Assembly: GCF_041320705.1 (NCBI RefSeq)
Contig: NZ_JBGGTQ010000011.1
Coordinates: 1-64,000 of the forward strand
Origin: Kineococcus mangrovi
GTDB lineage: Bacteria; Actinomycetota; Actinomycetes; Actinomycetales; Kineococcaceae
Length of the DNA: 64,000 bases
Direction: 5' to 3'
The notes below the pieces were generated by a model. It made no database searches. It saw only the letters and a program-made list of their open reading frames with translations, and was not told where the DNA came from. This document shows, in pieces, positions 36,298 through 43,961 of this stretch (positions within the stretch are counted from its first letter, which is position 1; every line of letters begins with the position of its first letter). Both the position numbers and the translations under genes were made by a program.

Positions 36298-37053
36298 TCA
36301 GATCGGCAGCTTGCGGAACACGGGGGCCGGCACGTGCCGCAGCGCGGACATCACCCACCGCATGGGCTCGGGGGCCCAGACGGTCTCCTTGCCGGTGCGG
36401 ACCGCGTCCACGGCCACCTCGGCGACCTGCTCGGCGGACACCGACAGCGGGGCCTTGTCGAGGCCTGCGGTCATCTTCGTGGTGACGAAGCCGGGTCGCA
36501 CCACGACGACGCGCACCCCGCTGGGGCGCAGGGCCTCGCGCAGACCGGTGAAGAAGGCGTCGAACCCGGCCTTGGAGGAGCCGTAGACGAAGTTGGACCG
36601 GCGGGCACGCTCACCGGCGACGCTGGACAGGGCCACCAGGACGCCGTGGCCCTGGGCCCGCAGCCGGGCGGCGAGGTGCACGCCGAGGTTGACGGGCGCG
36701 GTGTAGTTGACGGTGGCCACGTCGACGGCGGCGCGGGCGTCCTGCCAGGAGACCTCGTTGTCGCCCAGGACGCCGAAGGCCAGGACGGTCACGTCGACGT
36801 CGCCGTCGGCGAACGCCTCCTCCAGCACGCGCTCGTGGCCGGGCAGGTCGGTGGCCTCGAAGTCGACGGTGCGCACCCGGTGGCCCCGGCGGTGCAGCCG
36901 GGCGACGGCCTCGTCGCGGCGGGCTCCGGCACGGGCGGCCAGGGTCACCTGCAGCGGACGCTGCGGGCTGAGCCGCTCCACGATGGCCAGGCCGATGTCG
37001 GAGGTACCCCCCAGGAGGAGGACGGAGGAGGGGTTCCCGAGGGCGTCGATCAC
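36298..37053 (-). CDS. dprE2: Decaprenylphosphoryl-2-keto-ribose reductase (DprE2 type SDR)
   Basis: The protein has 251 residues. It opens VIDALGNPSSVLLLGGTSDI, the characteristic DprE2 start with the cofactor loop GGTSDIGLAI. The catalytic set is in LSSVAGERARRSNFVYGSSKAGFDAF (Ser and YxxxK). VRPGFVTTKMTAGLDKAPLSVSAEQVA and the C-terminal WVMSALRHVPAPVFRKLPI are also typical. With DprE1 it epimerises decaprenylphosphoryl ribose to the arabinose donor; this protein does the NADH-dependent reduction. DprE1 is not in the window, so the pair is split here. GTG 37053 lies eight bases past a TAGGGT box. Confidence 0.88.
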   Translation of the reverse strand: MIDALGNPSSVLLLGGTSDIGLAIVERLSPQRPLQVTLAARAGARRDEAVARLHRRGHRVRTVDFEATDLPGHERVLEEAFADGDVDVTVLAFGVLGDNEVSWQDARAAVDVATVNYTAPVNLGVHLAARLRAQGHGVLVALSSVAGERARRSNFVYGSSKAGFDAFFTGLREALRPSGVRVVVVRPGFVTTKMTAGLDKAPLSVSAEQVAEVAVDAVRTGKETVWAPEPMRWVMSALRHVPAPVFRKLPI

Positions 37054-37061
37054 GGTGCTCG

Positions 37062-37067
37062 ACCCTA
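37062..37067 (-). promoter_or_regulatory. Putative leaderless -10 box (TAGGGT) of dprE2
   Basis: Minus-strand TAGGGT separated by eight bases from GTG 37053. It is the same hexamer and spacing as before the GT4 gene at 5684, the head of the galactan operon. Confidence 0.55.
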
Positions 37068-37149
37068 GCAACGCCGTCCGGGGGTCCCCGGCGAACGGAC
37101 GGCCCCGGCCCCGATCGTGAGCCGACCGTGACCCGTGACCGGGTGCCGG

Positions 37150-37155
37150 TAACCT
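37150..37155 (+). promoter_or_regulatory. Putative leaderless -10 box (TAACCT)
   Basis: The box ends six bases before GTG 37162, the start of a 14-codon open frame that leads into the transporter gene. The transporter GTG itself is 47 bases downstream of the box. Confidence 0.5.
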
Positions 37156-37161
37156 CCTGCG

Positions 37162-37206
37162 GTGATCCGCCCCCGCTCCTGCCCCCCGTCCCCGGGCAGG
37201 CCGTGA
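37162..37206 (+). CDS. Possible 14-residue leader peptide coupled to the AEC transporter
   Basis: From GTG 37162 the frame reads VIRPRSCPPSPGRP and stops at TGA 37204-37206, overlapping the transporter GTG at 37203 by four bases. The start sits six bases behind a TAACCT box, the spacing used by leaderless genes elsewhere in this window. Proline- and arginine-rich content could slow ribosomes. It is either a coupling device that carries ribosomes to the transporter start or a chance frame; no homology can be judged at this length. Confidence 0.35.
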   Translation: MIRPRSCPPSPGRP

Positions 37207-38120
37207 GCGGCGTCCTCACCGGTTTCGTCGTCGTCGCCACGCTCGTCGCCGTCGGGTACGTCCTGGGGCGCACGGGGGTCCTGGGGCCCACGGGGCAGGT
37301 CGTCGTGTCCCGGCTCGTGTTCTTCGTCGGGTCGCCCGCGCTGCTCGTCCAGACCCTCGCCGGGGCGGACGTCCGCTCGCTGCTGTCGGCGCAGCTGATC
37401 GTCACGGGTGCCTCGGTGCTCGTCGCCCTCGGCCTGTGGCTGGTGCTCGCCCGGTGGCGGTTGCGGCTGGGCCGGGACGTCCTCGTCGTCGGCGGGCTGA
37501 GCAGCTCCTTCGTCAACGCCGCCAACATCGGCCTGCCCGTGGCGGCCTACGTGCTGCAGGACCTGACGGCGGTGCTGCCGGCGATGCTGCTGCAGATGGT
37601 CGTGCTCACCCCGCTCGCCCTGGGGGTCCTGGACGTCGGCCGGCACCGCGGGGGGCCGAGCGCCCGCCGCCTGCTGGCGCCGCTGGCCAACCCGGTCCTG
37701 CTGGCCAGCGCGGTCGGGATCGTGCTGTCGCTGACGGGCTGGCCGGTGCCGACGGCGCTGGCCCAGCCGCTGGACCTGCTGGCCGGGTTCGCGATCCCCG
37801 GGGCGCTGGTGGCGTTCGGGTTGTCCCTGCACGGGCGCAGCACCCACGGGTGGCGGGCGCCGGAGGTGCTCCTGGCCAGCGTCCTGAAGGCGTTCGTGCA
37901 ACCGGCCGCCGCCTACGTCGTGGCCCGGTTCGCGCTGGGCCTGGACGAGCAGACCGTGTTCGCCGCGACGGTCGTGGCGGCGCTGCCGACGGCGCAGAAC
38001 GTCTTCACCTACGCCGTCCGCTACGACGTCGGGCGCGACCTGGCCCGCGACACCGTGCTGGTGACGACGGTCCTGGTCGCGCCCGTGCTGGTCCTCGTCA
38101 GCGTGCTCCTGCCGCACTGA
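37203..38120 (+). CDS. AEC-family (auxin efflux carrier) transporter
   Basis: The protein has 305 residues and ten helices in two inverted repeats. VGYVLGRTGVLGPTGQVVVSRLVFFVGSPALLVQ begins the first half; the family's broken helix appears as SSSFVNAANIGLPVAAYVL (the N-x-x-N-x-G-x-P motif). LALPTAQNVF-type sequence is seen in the second half as AALPTAQNVFTYAVRY. Family members export or import small organic acids such as malate or malonate, or plant auxin; the substrate here is unknown. GTG 37203 is the first start giving a clean N-terminal helix; an earlier GTG at 37128 in frame is possible. Confidence 0.82.
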   Translation: MSGVLTGFVVVATLVAVGYVLGRTGVLGPTGQVVVSRLVFFVGSPALLVQTLAGADVRSLLSAQLIVTGASVLVALGLWLVLARWRLRLGRDVLVVGGLSSSFVNAANIGLPVAAYVLQDLTAVLPAMLLQMVVLTPLALGVLDVGRHRGGPSARRLLAPLANPVLLASAVGIVLSLTGWPVPTALAQPLDLLAGFAIPGALVAFGLSLHGRSTHGWRAPEVLLASVLKAFVQPAAAYVVARFALGLDEQTVFAATVVAALPTAQNVFTYAVRYDVGRDLARDTVLVTTVLVAPVLVLVSVLLPH

Positions 38121-38182
38121 CCCGCTCTGCGACCCGCGGCCCGGGATCCCGGTGGTCCCGGGGCTCGGGCAGGGGTCGGTAC

Positions 38183-38188
38183 TAGCGT
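38183..38188 (+). promoter_or_regulatory. Putative leaderless -10 box (TAGCGT)
   Basis: TAGCGT ends six bases before GTG 38195 of the DUF2079 gene, with no ribosome binding site between. Confidence 0.5.
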
Positions 38189-38194
38189 GTCGTG

Positions 38195-39682
38195 GTGAGC
38201 GGCGCCCCTGCACCAGCGCGAGCACGGCCGTCCCCGTCGTTCCCGGTGCGCTCGGCCGCGCCGCCCGCCCTCTGGTTCCTGCTGTCGCTGCTGCTGTACG
38301 CCGGCACCGGCTCGCTGCGCTACCGGGCGGGACGGGTCGGCTCCTACGACCTGGGGATCTTCGCCCAGGCCGCCGAGGGGTGGGCCGCCGGCGACGGCCC
38401 CGTCTCGGACCTGCGCGGACCCGGGTACCTGCTGCTGCAGGAGCACTTCAGCCCCGTCACGGTGCTGTTCGTGCCCGGCTGGTGGCTGTGGCCCGATCCG
38501 CGCAGCCTCGTCCTCACGCAGGCCCTGGTGCTGGCCGTCGCGGTCGCGGTCGTCGCCGTCGCTGCTGCCCGCCGGCTCCCACCAGGCGCGGCGGCCGCGC
38601 TGACGGCCGCGTTCGCCGTCTCGTCCGGGGTCCTCGACGCGGCCCGTTTCGACGTGCACGAGGTCGCCTTCGCCGCGCCGCTGCTGGCGCTGGTCTGCTC
38701 GGCGGTGCTGGAGGACCGGCCACGGGCCGCGTTCTGGTCCGCGGCGCCGCTGCTGCTGGTCAAGGAGGACCTGGGTGCCACCGTCTGCGCCCTGGCGCTG
38801 GTGCTGTGGTGGCGCGGGCACCGCACCTGGGCGGTGCGGACCGCCGTTCTCGGCGTGGTCGGCGGCCTGGTCGGTGTCGGGACCGTCGTCTGGTTCAACC
38901 CCCAGCACACCGTGCCGTTCCTGGGCTTCCTCACCGGCGCAACCGCCACCGCGGACACGCCGCTGAGCGCCCGGCTGCTGGAGGCCGCCGCGCTGGTGGG
39001 GTTGCTGGTCCTGACCGGTGGCGTGGTGTGGGTGCGGTCCTCGCTGGCGGTGCTGGTGGTGCCGACGCTGCTGTGGCGCCTGGGGTCGAGCAACCCCAGC
39101 TACTGGCTGTCGCACCTGCACTACGACCTCGTGCTGATGCCCGTGATCACCTCCGCCCTGCTCGACGTCCTCAGCCGTTCCCCCGTGGCTCGTCTCACGG
39201 CTGGTCCGGCGGTGCGTTCCCGAGCGTGGGTGCGGCCGGCGGCGTTGACGTGCGCGGTCGCCACGGCCGCGGTGCAGCTGGTGGTGCACCCTCCGCTGCC
39301 CCGGCCGGCGCAGGCGTGGTCGGCCGACGTGCCGGCACAGGTGCAGGCCGCGGCCGCTCTCATCCCGGACGGGGCGAGCGTGGCCGCGGACAACAACACC
39401 GGCCCCTACCTGGTGTCCCGGTTCCGGGTGCGGATGTGGTCCTACGACCACAGCACCCGAGCCCGGTGGATCGTGGTCGACACCGCTCGCAGCTCCTACG
39501 TCGCGCCCCTGGAGGGCAAGGCAGCGACCGTGGCGGCGCTGCGCCAGGTGCCGGGGGTGAGCGTGGAGCAGGTCGGCGACTACGCCGTGATCGGTCTGCC
39601 GTGCGAGGGCTGGGTGCGGCAGGTCCAGCCCGCGGCCCCGCGGCCGCAACCGACTCCGGTGTGGGAGTCCGGGTGTTCCTGA
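38195..39682 (+). CDS. DUF2079 family membrane protein
   Basis: The protein has 495 residues and about ten helices. The first extracytoplasmic loop GRVGSYDLGIFAQAAEGWAAGD, followed by YLLLQEHFSPVTVLFVP, and the later LDAARFDVHEVAFAAPLLALV are DUF2079 signatures. The family has GT-C-like topology and is scattered through Actinobacteria and Archaea without a known reaction. The Asp in YDLGIF and the His in EHFSP are candidates for an active site. A soluble C-terminal region with AADNNTGPYLVSRFRVRMWS follows. It stands between an AEC transporter and convergent galE. Confidence 0.75.
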   Translation: MSGAPAPARARPSPSFPVRSAAPPALWFLLSLLLYAGTGSLRYRAGRVGSYDLGIFAQAAEGWAAGDGPVSDLRGPGYLLLQEHFSPVTVLFVPGWWLWPDPRSLVLTQALVLAVAVAVVAVAAARRLPPGAAAALTAAFAVSSGVLDAARFDVHEVAFAAPLLALVCSAVLEDRPRAAFWSAAPLLLVKEDLGATVCALALVLWWRGHRTWAVRTAVLGVVGGLVGVGTVVWFNPQHTVPFLGFLTGATATADTPLSARLLEAAALVGLLVLTGGVVWVRSSLAVLVVPTLLWRLGSSNPSYWLSHLHYDLVLMPVITSALLDVLSRSPVARLTAGPAVRSRAWVRPAALTCAVATAAVQLVVHPPLPRPAQAWSADVPAQVQAAAALIPDGASVAADNNTGPYLVSRFRVRMWSYDHSTRARWIVVDTARSSYVAPLEGKAATVAALRQVPGVSVEQVGDYAVIGLPCEGWVRQVQPAAPRPQPTPVWESGCS

Positions 39683-39715
39683 ACAGCGGGACGGCACGCA
39701 CCCGGCCGCGCCGCC

Positions 39716-40678
39716 TCAGCGGCGCCACGCCTCCCAGGCGCTCGTCACGATGTCGTGCAGGCTCTTCGTCGCGCTCCACCCCAGCGTGGAGGTGATGCGC
39801 TCGACGTCGGCGATCAGCTGCGGCGGGTCCCCGGGGCGGCGGGCGTGGACGACGGGGTCGACGTCGACGCCGGTGACGGCGCGGACCTCGGCGAGCACCT
39901 CCAGCACCGAGGCGCCCGTGCCGGTGCCGACGTTGAACGTGTCGAAGGGGCGCTCGTCGGTGCCGAGGTGGTCCAGGGCCGCCAGGTGCGCCTGCGCGAG
40001 GTCCAGGACGTGGACGTAGTCGCGGATGCACGTGCCGTCGGGGGTGGGGTAGTCGTCCCCGAACACGGCGGGTGCCTGCCCGGCGTCGAGCGCGGAGAAC
40101 ACGATGGGGATGAGGTTCATGACGGCCGAGTCGCCCAGGTCGTCCCAGCCGGCACCGGCGACGTTGAAGTAGCGCAGGTTCGCCGTGCGCAGCCCCCAGG
40201 CCACCCCGGCGGCCCGGCTCATCCACTCGCCCACGAGCTTGGTCTGGCCGTAGGGGTTGATGGGTTCGGCCGGGCCGTCCTCGCGCACGACCGCCGTCGA
40301 CGGGGCGCCGTAGGTGGCCGCGGAGGAGGAGAAGACGAGCCGGCCGACACCGGCGGTCTCCATGGCCTGGAGCAGGTTCGCCATCCCGCCGACGTTCTGC
40401 GACCAGTACCGCGCGGGCTGGGCCACCGATTCCCCGACCTGCTTGCGGGCGGCGAAGTGGATGACGGCCTCGACGTCGTGCTCGGCGAACGCCGCCGCCA
40501 GGGCCGGGGCCGCGGCGTCGGTGCCGAGGTCGACCTCCACGACGGGCGCGTCACCGACCCGCTCGGCCCGCCCGTTGGACAGGTCGTCGACGACGACGAC
40601 GTCCGTGCCGCGCTGCTGCAGCAGCCGCACCACGTGGGACCCGATGTAGCCGGCACCGCCCGTCACGAGAACGCTCAT
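39716..40678 (-). CDS. galE: UDP-glucose 4-epimerase
   Basis: The protein has 320 residues, the usual GalE length. It has the NAD loop VTGGAGYIGSHVVRLL at 5-20 and VVDDLSNGRAERV. The catalytic segment is SSSAATYGAPST with the YxxxK motif in NPYGQTKLVGEWM, and substrate-side RYFNVAGAGWDDLGDSAVMN, YPTPDGTCIRDYVHVLDLAQAH and RRPGDPPQLIADVERI. It interconverts UDP-glucose and UDP-galactose in the cytoplasm and so feeds UDP-galactofuranose synthesis by the glf product. ATG 40678 follows a minus-strand TACGGT box by seven bases. It is divergent from manA. Confidence 0.93.
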   Translation of the reverse strand: MSVLVTGGAGYIGSHVVRLLQQRGTDVVVVDDLSNGRAERVGDAPVVEVDLGTDAAAPALAAAFAEHDVEAVIHFAARKQVGESVAQPARYWSQNVGGMANLLQAMETAGVGRLVFSSSAATYGAPSTAVVREDGPAEPINPYGQTKLVGEWMSRAAGVAWGLRTANLRYFNVAGAGWDDLGDSAVMNLIPIVFSALDAGQAPAVFGDDYPTPDGTCIRDYVHVLDLAQAHLAALDHLGTDERPFDTFNVGTGTGASVLEVLAEVRAVTGVDVDPVVHARRPGDPPQLIADVERITSTLGWSATKSLHDIVTSAWEAWRR

Positions 40679-40685
40679 GGCAGCG

Positions 40686-40712
40686 ACCGTACTCGAACGC
40701 GTGTGGCAGCCT
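40686..40712. promoter_or_regulatory. Divergent leaderless boxes for galE (minus) and manA (plus)
   Basis: Minus-strand TACGGT at 40691-40686 is seven bases from the galE ATG. Plus-strand CAGCCT at 40707-40712 is seven bases from the manA GTG. Only 15 bases separate the two boxes, so the genes probably share regulation or compete for polymerase. Confidence 0.5.
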
Positions 40713-40719
40713 GCCCGGT

Positions 40720-41889
40720 GTGCTGAGACTGACCAACACCGTCCAGCCCTACGCCTGGGGCTCGACGACGGCGATCCCGCGGCTGCTCGGCCGCGAACCC
40801 GACGGCCGCCCGCAGGCGGAGCTGTGGATCGGTGCCCACCCGGGGGCGCCGTCGCTGGCCGACGGCGTGCCCCTGGACGAGCGCATCGCGCAGTCCCCGG
40901 AGCGGTTCCTCGGCCCCGACGGCGGGCAGCGGCTCGGTTTCCTGCTCAAGGTGCTCGCGGCGGGGGCGCCGTTGTCGCTGCAGGCCCACCCCGACAGCGC
41001 GACCGCCGCCCGCCGGTACGCGCAGGAGGAGGCGCGGGGAGTCCCGGCCGACGCCCCGCACCGCCTCTACAAGGACGACTCGCACAAACCCGAACTGCTG
41101 TACGCCCTCGAACCGTTCGCCGCGATGGCCGGTTTCCGCTCACCCGGTGCGGCGCACGACCTGCTCGCCGGGCTCGAACTGCCCGCGCTGCCGCCGGACG
41201 CGCGCGAGGTGTTCGACGGTCTGCTGGACGTGCTCGCCGGGTCCGACGTCCCGGCCGCGCTGAAGGAGGCGACCCGGTTGCTGCTGACGGCGCCGGCCGA
41301 GGCCGTCGGCCCGCTCGTCGAGGCCGTCGCCAGCGCGTGCGCGGACTCCGACGACCCGTCGGCCGAGTGCGTCGTGGAACTGGCCGGGCACTACCCGGGC
41401 GACGCGGGCGTGCTGGTGTCGGTGCTGCTGAACCAGGTGCGGCTGGCCCCCGGGGAGGCGCTGTACCTGCCCGCCGGCAACGTGCACGCCTACCTGTCCG
41501 GCACCGGGGTGGAGCTGATGGCCAGCTCCGACAACGTCCTGCGCGGCGGGCTGACGCCCAAGCACGTCGACGTGCCCGAACTGCTCGACGTCCTCGACTT
41601 CCGCGAGCTGCCGCCGCCGCTGCTGGCCCCGCGGGACGTCTCGCCCGTCGAGCAGGTGTTCTGCCCCCTGCCCGACTTCGCCCTCACCGTGCTGACGCTC
41701 GGTCCCGACGAGCGCTGGGAGCGGCCGGTCCCGAGGGCCGTGCTCGTGCTGGAGGGCACCGCCCGGCTGACCTCGGCGGCGGGGTCGCTGGAGCTGGGGC
41801 GGGGGGAGAGCGCGTTCGTCACGGCCGCCGAGCACCCCGTCACCGTCAGCGGGGCGGGCCGGCTCGCCGCGGCCTCGCCCGGGGACTGA
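40720..41889 (+). CDS. manA: Mannose-6-phosphate isomerase, class I
   Basis: The protein has 389 residues. It opens with the typical RLTNTVQPYAWGSTTAIP. The zinc ligands are visible: LQAHPD (Gln, His), DDSHKPE (Glu) and the His in LPAGNVHAYLSGTGVELMASSDNVLRGGLTPKHVDV, the most conserved block of the family. It interconverts fructose 6-phosphate and mannose 6-phosphate, opening the route to GDP-mannose and thus to polyprenyl-phosphate mannose for the GT-C transferases nearby. GTG 40720 starts seven bases after a CAGCCT box. Confidence 0.92.
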   Translation: MLRLTNTVQPYAWGSTTAIPRLLGREPDGRPQAELWIGAHPGAPSLADGVPLDERIAQSPERFLGPDGGQRLGFLLKVLAAGAPLSLQAHPDSATAARRYAQEEARGVPADAPHRLYKDDSHKPELLYALEPFAAMAGFRSPGAAHDLLAGLELPALPPDAREVFDGLLDVLAGSDVPAALKEATRLLLTAPAEAVGPLVEAVASACADSDDPSAECVVELAGHYPGDAGVLVSVLLNQVRLAPGEALYLPAGNVHAYLSGTGVELMASSDNVLRGGLTPKHVDVPELLDVLDFRELPPPLLAPRDVSPVEQVFCPLPDFALTVLTLGPDERWERPVPRAVLVLEGTARLTSAAGSLELGRGESAFVTAAEHPVTVSGAGRLAAASPGD

Positions 41890-42039
41890 CCATTCCGCCC
41901 GTCCGTCGGGTCTGCCGCCCGTCGTGCCCCGGCACCCGCTGCGCCGCCCACGGCGCGGGGGACGTCCACGACCGGGCGGTCTGGCGGCGCTGATCGTCGG
42001 TGCCGTCGCCGCGCCTGGACGACCTCGCCGGGGGAGCGC

Positions 42040-42909
42040 TCAGCCTTCCCCGGCGTAGAGCTCGCCGGCCAGCTCGGCCAGCGCGGGTGCCCACGCCGGT
42101 CCGGCGTCGCGCCACCACCCCAGCCAGACCGGTACCGGGTCGGCGTCGACGACGGGGCGGTAGACGACGCCCGGCCGCTGGTGCTGCCACGTCGTCGCCT
42201 CGGTGGTGATGCCGACCGCCTGCCCGGCGGCGATGAGGGTCAGCCACTCGTCCACGCCGCGGGTGTCGCGGGTGGCCGCCGGCACCGTCCCCGGCGGCCA
42301 CAGGTCCCGGGTGGTGGTGCCCGTGCGGGCGTCGCTGCCGATGACGGCGCCGTGGAAGTCGTGCAGGCGCACCCTGCGCCGGCGGGCCAGCGGGTGCGCC
42401 GAACCGACGGCCGCCCACCGGCTCTCGGTGCCCAGCAGGGCGGTGGCGAACCGGCGCCCGTCCAGGCGGCGGCGGGTGACGGCGACGTCGACGAGGCCCT
42501 CCTGCAGGCCCGCCGTGCCCGTGCTCGTCTGGGTGAAGACCAGCGTGGATCCTGGGTGCCGCTGCCGCCAGCGCTCCTGCAGGACGGTGGTGTGCCGCCC
42601 CAGCGCGGCCCAGGCGTACCCGACCCGCACCTCGCCCTCGAGGCCGCCGTCGTCCCGGGCCAGGCGGGTGATGGCGTCGACCTCCTGCAGCACCCGGTGG
42701 GCGTGCACGGCGATGCGCCCGCCGGCCGCGGTGGCGACCGCGCCGCGGGGGGTGCGCTGCAGCACGTGCACCCCGAGCTCGCGCTCCAGAGCGGCCACCA
42801 GCCGGGAGACGGACGCCTGGGTGGTGCCCAGGGCGATCGCCGCGTCGGTGAAGGTGCCCTCCTCCAGCACGCTCAGCAGGGCCCGCAGGTGACGCACCTC
42901 GACCGCCAT
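42040..42909 (-). CDS. LysR-family transcriptional regulator
   Basis: The protein has 289 residues. An N-terminal winged helix-turn-helix (VEVRHLRALLSVLEEGTFTDAAIALGTTQASVSRLVAALERELG) precedes the periplasmic-binding-protein-like effector domain (EVRVGYAWAALGRHTTVLQERW, VDVAVTRRRL). The regulator is divergent from an EamA exporter, with 68 bases between, the classic LysR arrangement; it probably controls that gene in response to the exporter's substrate. ATG 42909 follows a TACGCT box by six bases; the longer frame to 42960 would run through the operator region. Confidence 0.9.
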   Translation of the reverse strand: MAVEVRHLRALLSVLEEGTFTDAAIALGTTQASVSRLVAALERELGVHVLQRTPRGAVATAAGGRIAVHAHRVLQEVDAITRLARDDGGLEGEVRVGYAWAALGRHTTVLQERWRQRHPGSTLVFTQTSTGTAGLQEGLVDVAVTRRRLDGRRFATALLGTESRWAAVGSAHPLARRRRVRLHDFHGAVIGSDARTGTTTRDLWPPGTVPAATRDTRGVDEWLTLIAAGQAVGITTEATTWQHQRPGVVYRPVVDADPVPVWLGWWRDAGPAWAPALAELAGELYAGEG

Positions 42910-42977
42910 GCGCTCAGCGTATGGGGGCGCCGGCCGGTGCATTTCGCGCCGACGGCGCACGGCGGCAGCCTGCCGGC
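42910..42977. promoter_or_regulatory. LysR/EamA divergent control region
   Basis: The 68 bases hold two leaderless-type boxes: minus-strand TACGCT at 42921-42916 (six bases from the LysR ATG) and plus-strand CAGCCT at 42966-42971 (six bases from the EamA ATG). Between them GCGCC-GAC-GGCGC at 42946-42958 is a perfect palindrome suited to a LysR dimer. Confidence 0.55.
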
Positions 42978-43931
42978 ATGGACGTCCCCCTCGGGTCCCG
43001 CGAGTCCACCGACCCCCACCCCGGCCCCGACCGCCACCCCGGCCGCGACCCGGGCGTCCGGGGGCCGGGTCGCGGCCGGGGGGTGGTGACCGCCCTGGTC
43101 GGGGCCACGGGCAACCAGCTCGGCGCCGGTGTCGGTGCGTCGGCCTTCGCCGCGATCGGCCCGGCCGGGGTCGTCGCCGTCCGCCAGGTGGTCGCCGCGG
43201 CCGTCCTGCTGCCGCTCGCCCGGCCCGCGCTGCGGCGGATGGGGTGGTCCCAGTGGTGGCCGGTGCTGCTGCTGGCGGTGGTCTTCGCCGGCATGAACCT
43301 GGCCCTCTACACCGCCGTCGACCGGGTCGGGCTGGCGCTGGCCGTCACGCTGGAGTTCCTCGGCCCCCTGGTGCTCGCCCTGGTCACCTCCCGCACGCGC
43401 AGGCACCTGCTCATCGCCGTCGCCGCGGCGGCCGGGGTGTACGTGCTGGTCCTGCCCGGCCCCTCCAGCGACGTGGGCGGCATCGCCGTCGGTCTGGTCG
43501 CCGGGGCCTGCTGGGCGGCGTACATCGTCCTGAACCGCACCGCCGGGGCGCGCCTGCCGGGGGTCCAGGCCCCCGCCCTGGCCAGCGGGGTGTGCGCGGT
43601 GGGCTACCTGCCGGTCCTGGTCGTCCTCACCGTCGACGGGCGCTGGGACGGCGCCACCCTCACCCGTGCCCTGCTCACCGGGGTGCTGTCCTCCGTCCTG
43701 CCCTACGCGGCCGACCTCGTCGCGCTGCGCACCGTGCCGGCGCGCTCGTTCGCCGTCCTGTCCAGCACCCAGCCGGCGCTGGCCGCCCTGGTCGGCCTGC
43801 TCCTGCTCGGCCAGGGCCTGCGCGCGCACGAGTGGGCCGGGATCGCCGTCATCAGCCTCGCCAACGTCGCGGCCCTGGTCACCGGACCGCGCCGGGGCGG
43901 GCCGCGCCCCCGGCCCGCCCCGGCGCGCTGA
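42978..43931 (+). CDS. EamA/DMT-family exporter (RhtA-like)
   Basis: The protein has 317 residues. A Pro/Gly/His-rich soluble head of about 35 residues precedes ten helices in two EamA repeats (FAAIGPAGVVAVRQVVAAAVLL, NLALYTAVDRVGLALAVTLEFLGPLVLAL; second repeat YIVLNRTAGARLPG, SVLPYAADLVALRTVPARSFAVLSSTQPALAALVGLLLLGQ). The NLALYTAVDRVPLGLAVTLEFLGPL-like block is typical of RhtA, which exports threonine and homoserine. Substrate here is uncertain. It is probably controlled by the divergent LysR protein. Confidence 0.85.
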   Translation: MDVPLGSRESTDPHPGPDRHPGRDPGVRGPGRGRGVVTALVGATGNQLGAGVGASAFAAIGPAGVVAVRQVVAAAVLLPLARPALRRMGWSQWWPVLLLAVVFAGMNLALYTAVDRVGLALAVTLEFLGPLVLALVTSRTRRHLLIAVAAAAGVYVLVLPGPSSDVGGIAVGLVAGACWAAYIVLNRTAGARLPGVQAPALASGVCAVGYLPVLVVLTVDGRWDGATLTRALLTGVLSSVLPYAADLVALRTVPARSFAVLSSTQPALAALVGLLLLGQGLRAHEWAGIAVISLANVAALVTGPRRGGPRPRPAPAR

Positions 43932-43961
43932 CGTCCCCGGCGAGGGCCCGGACGTCGGGGT

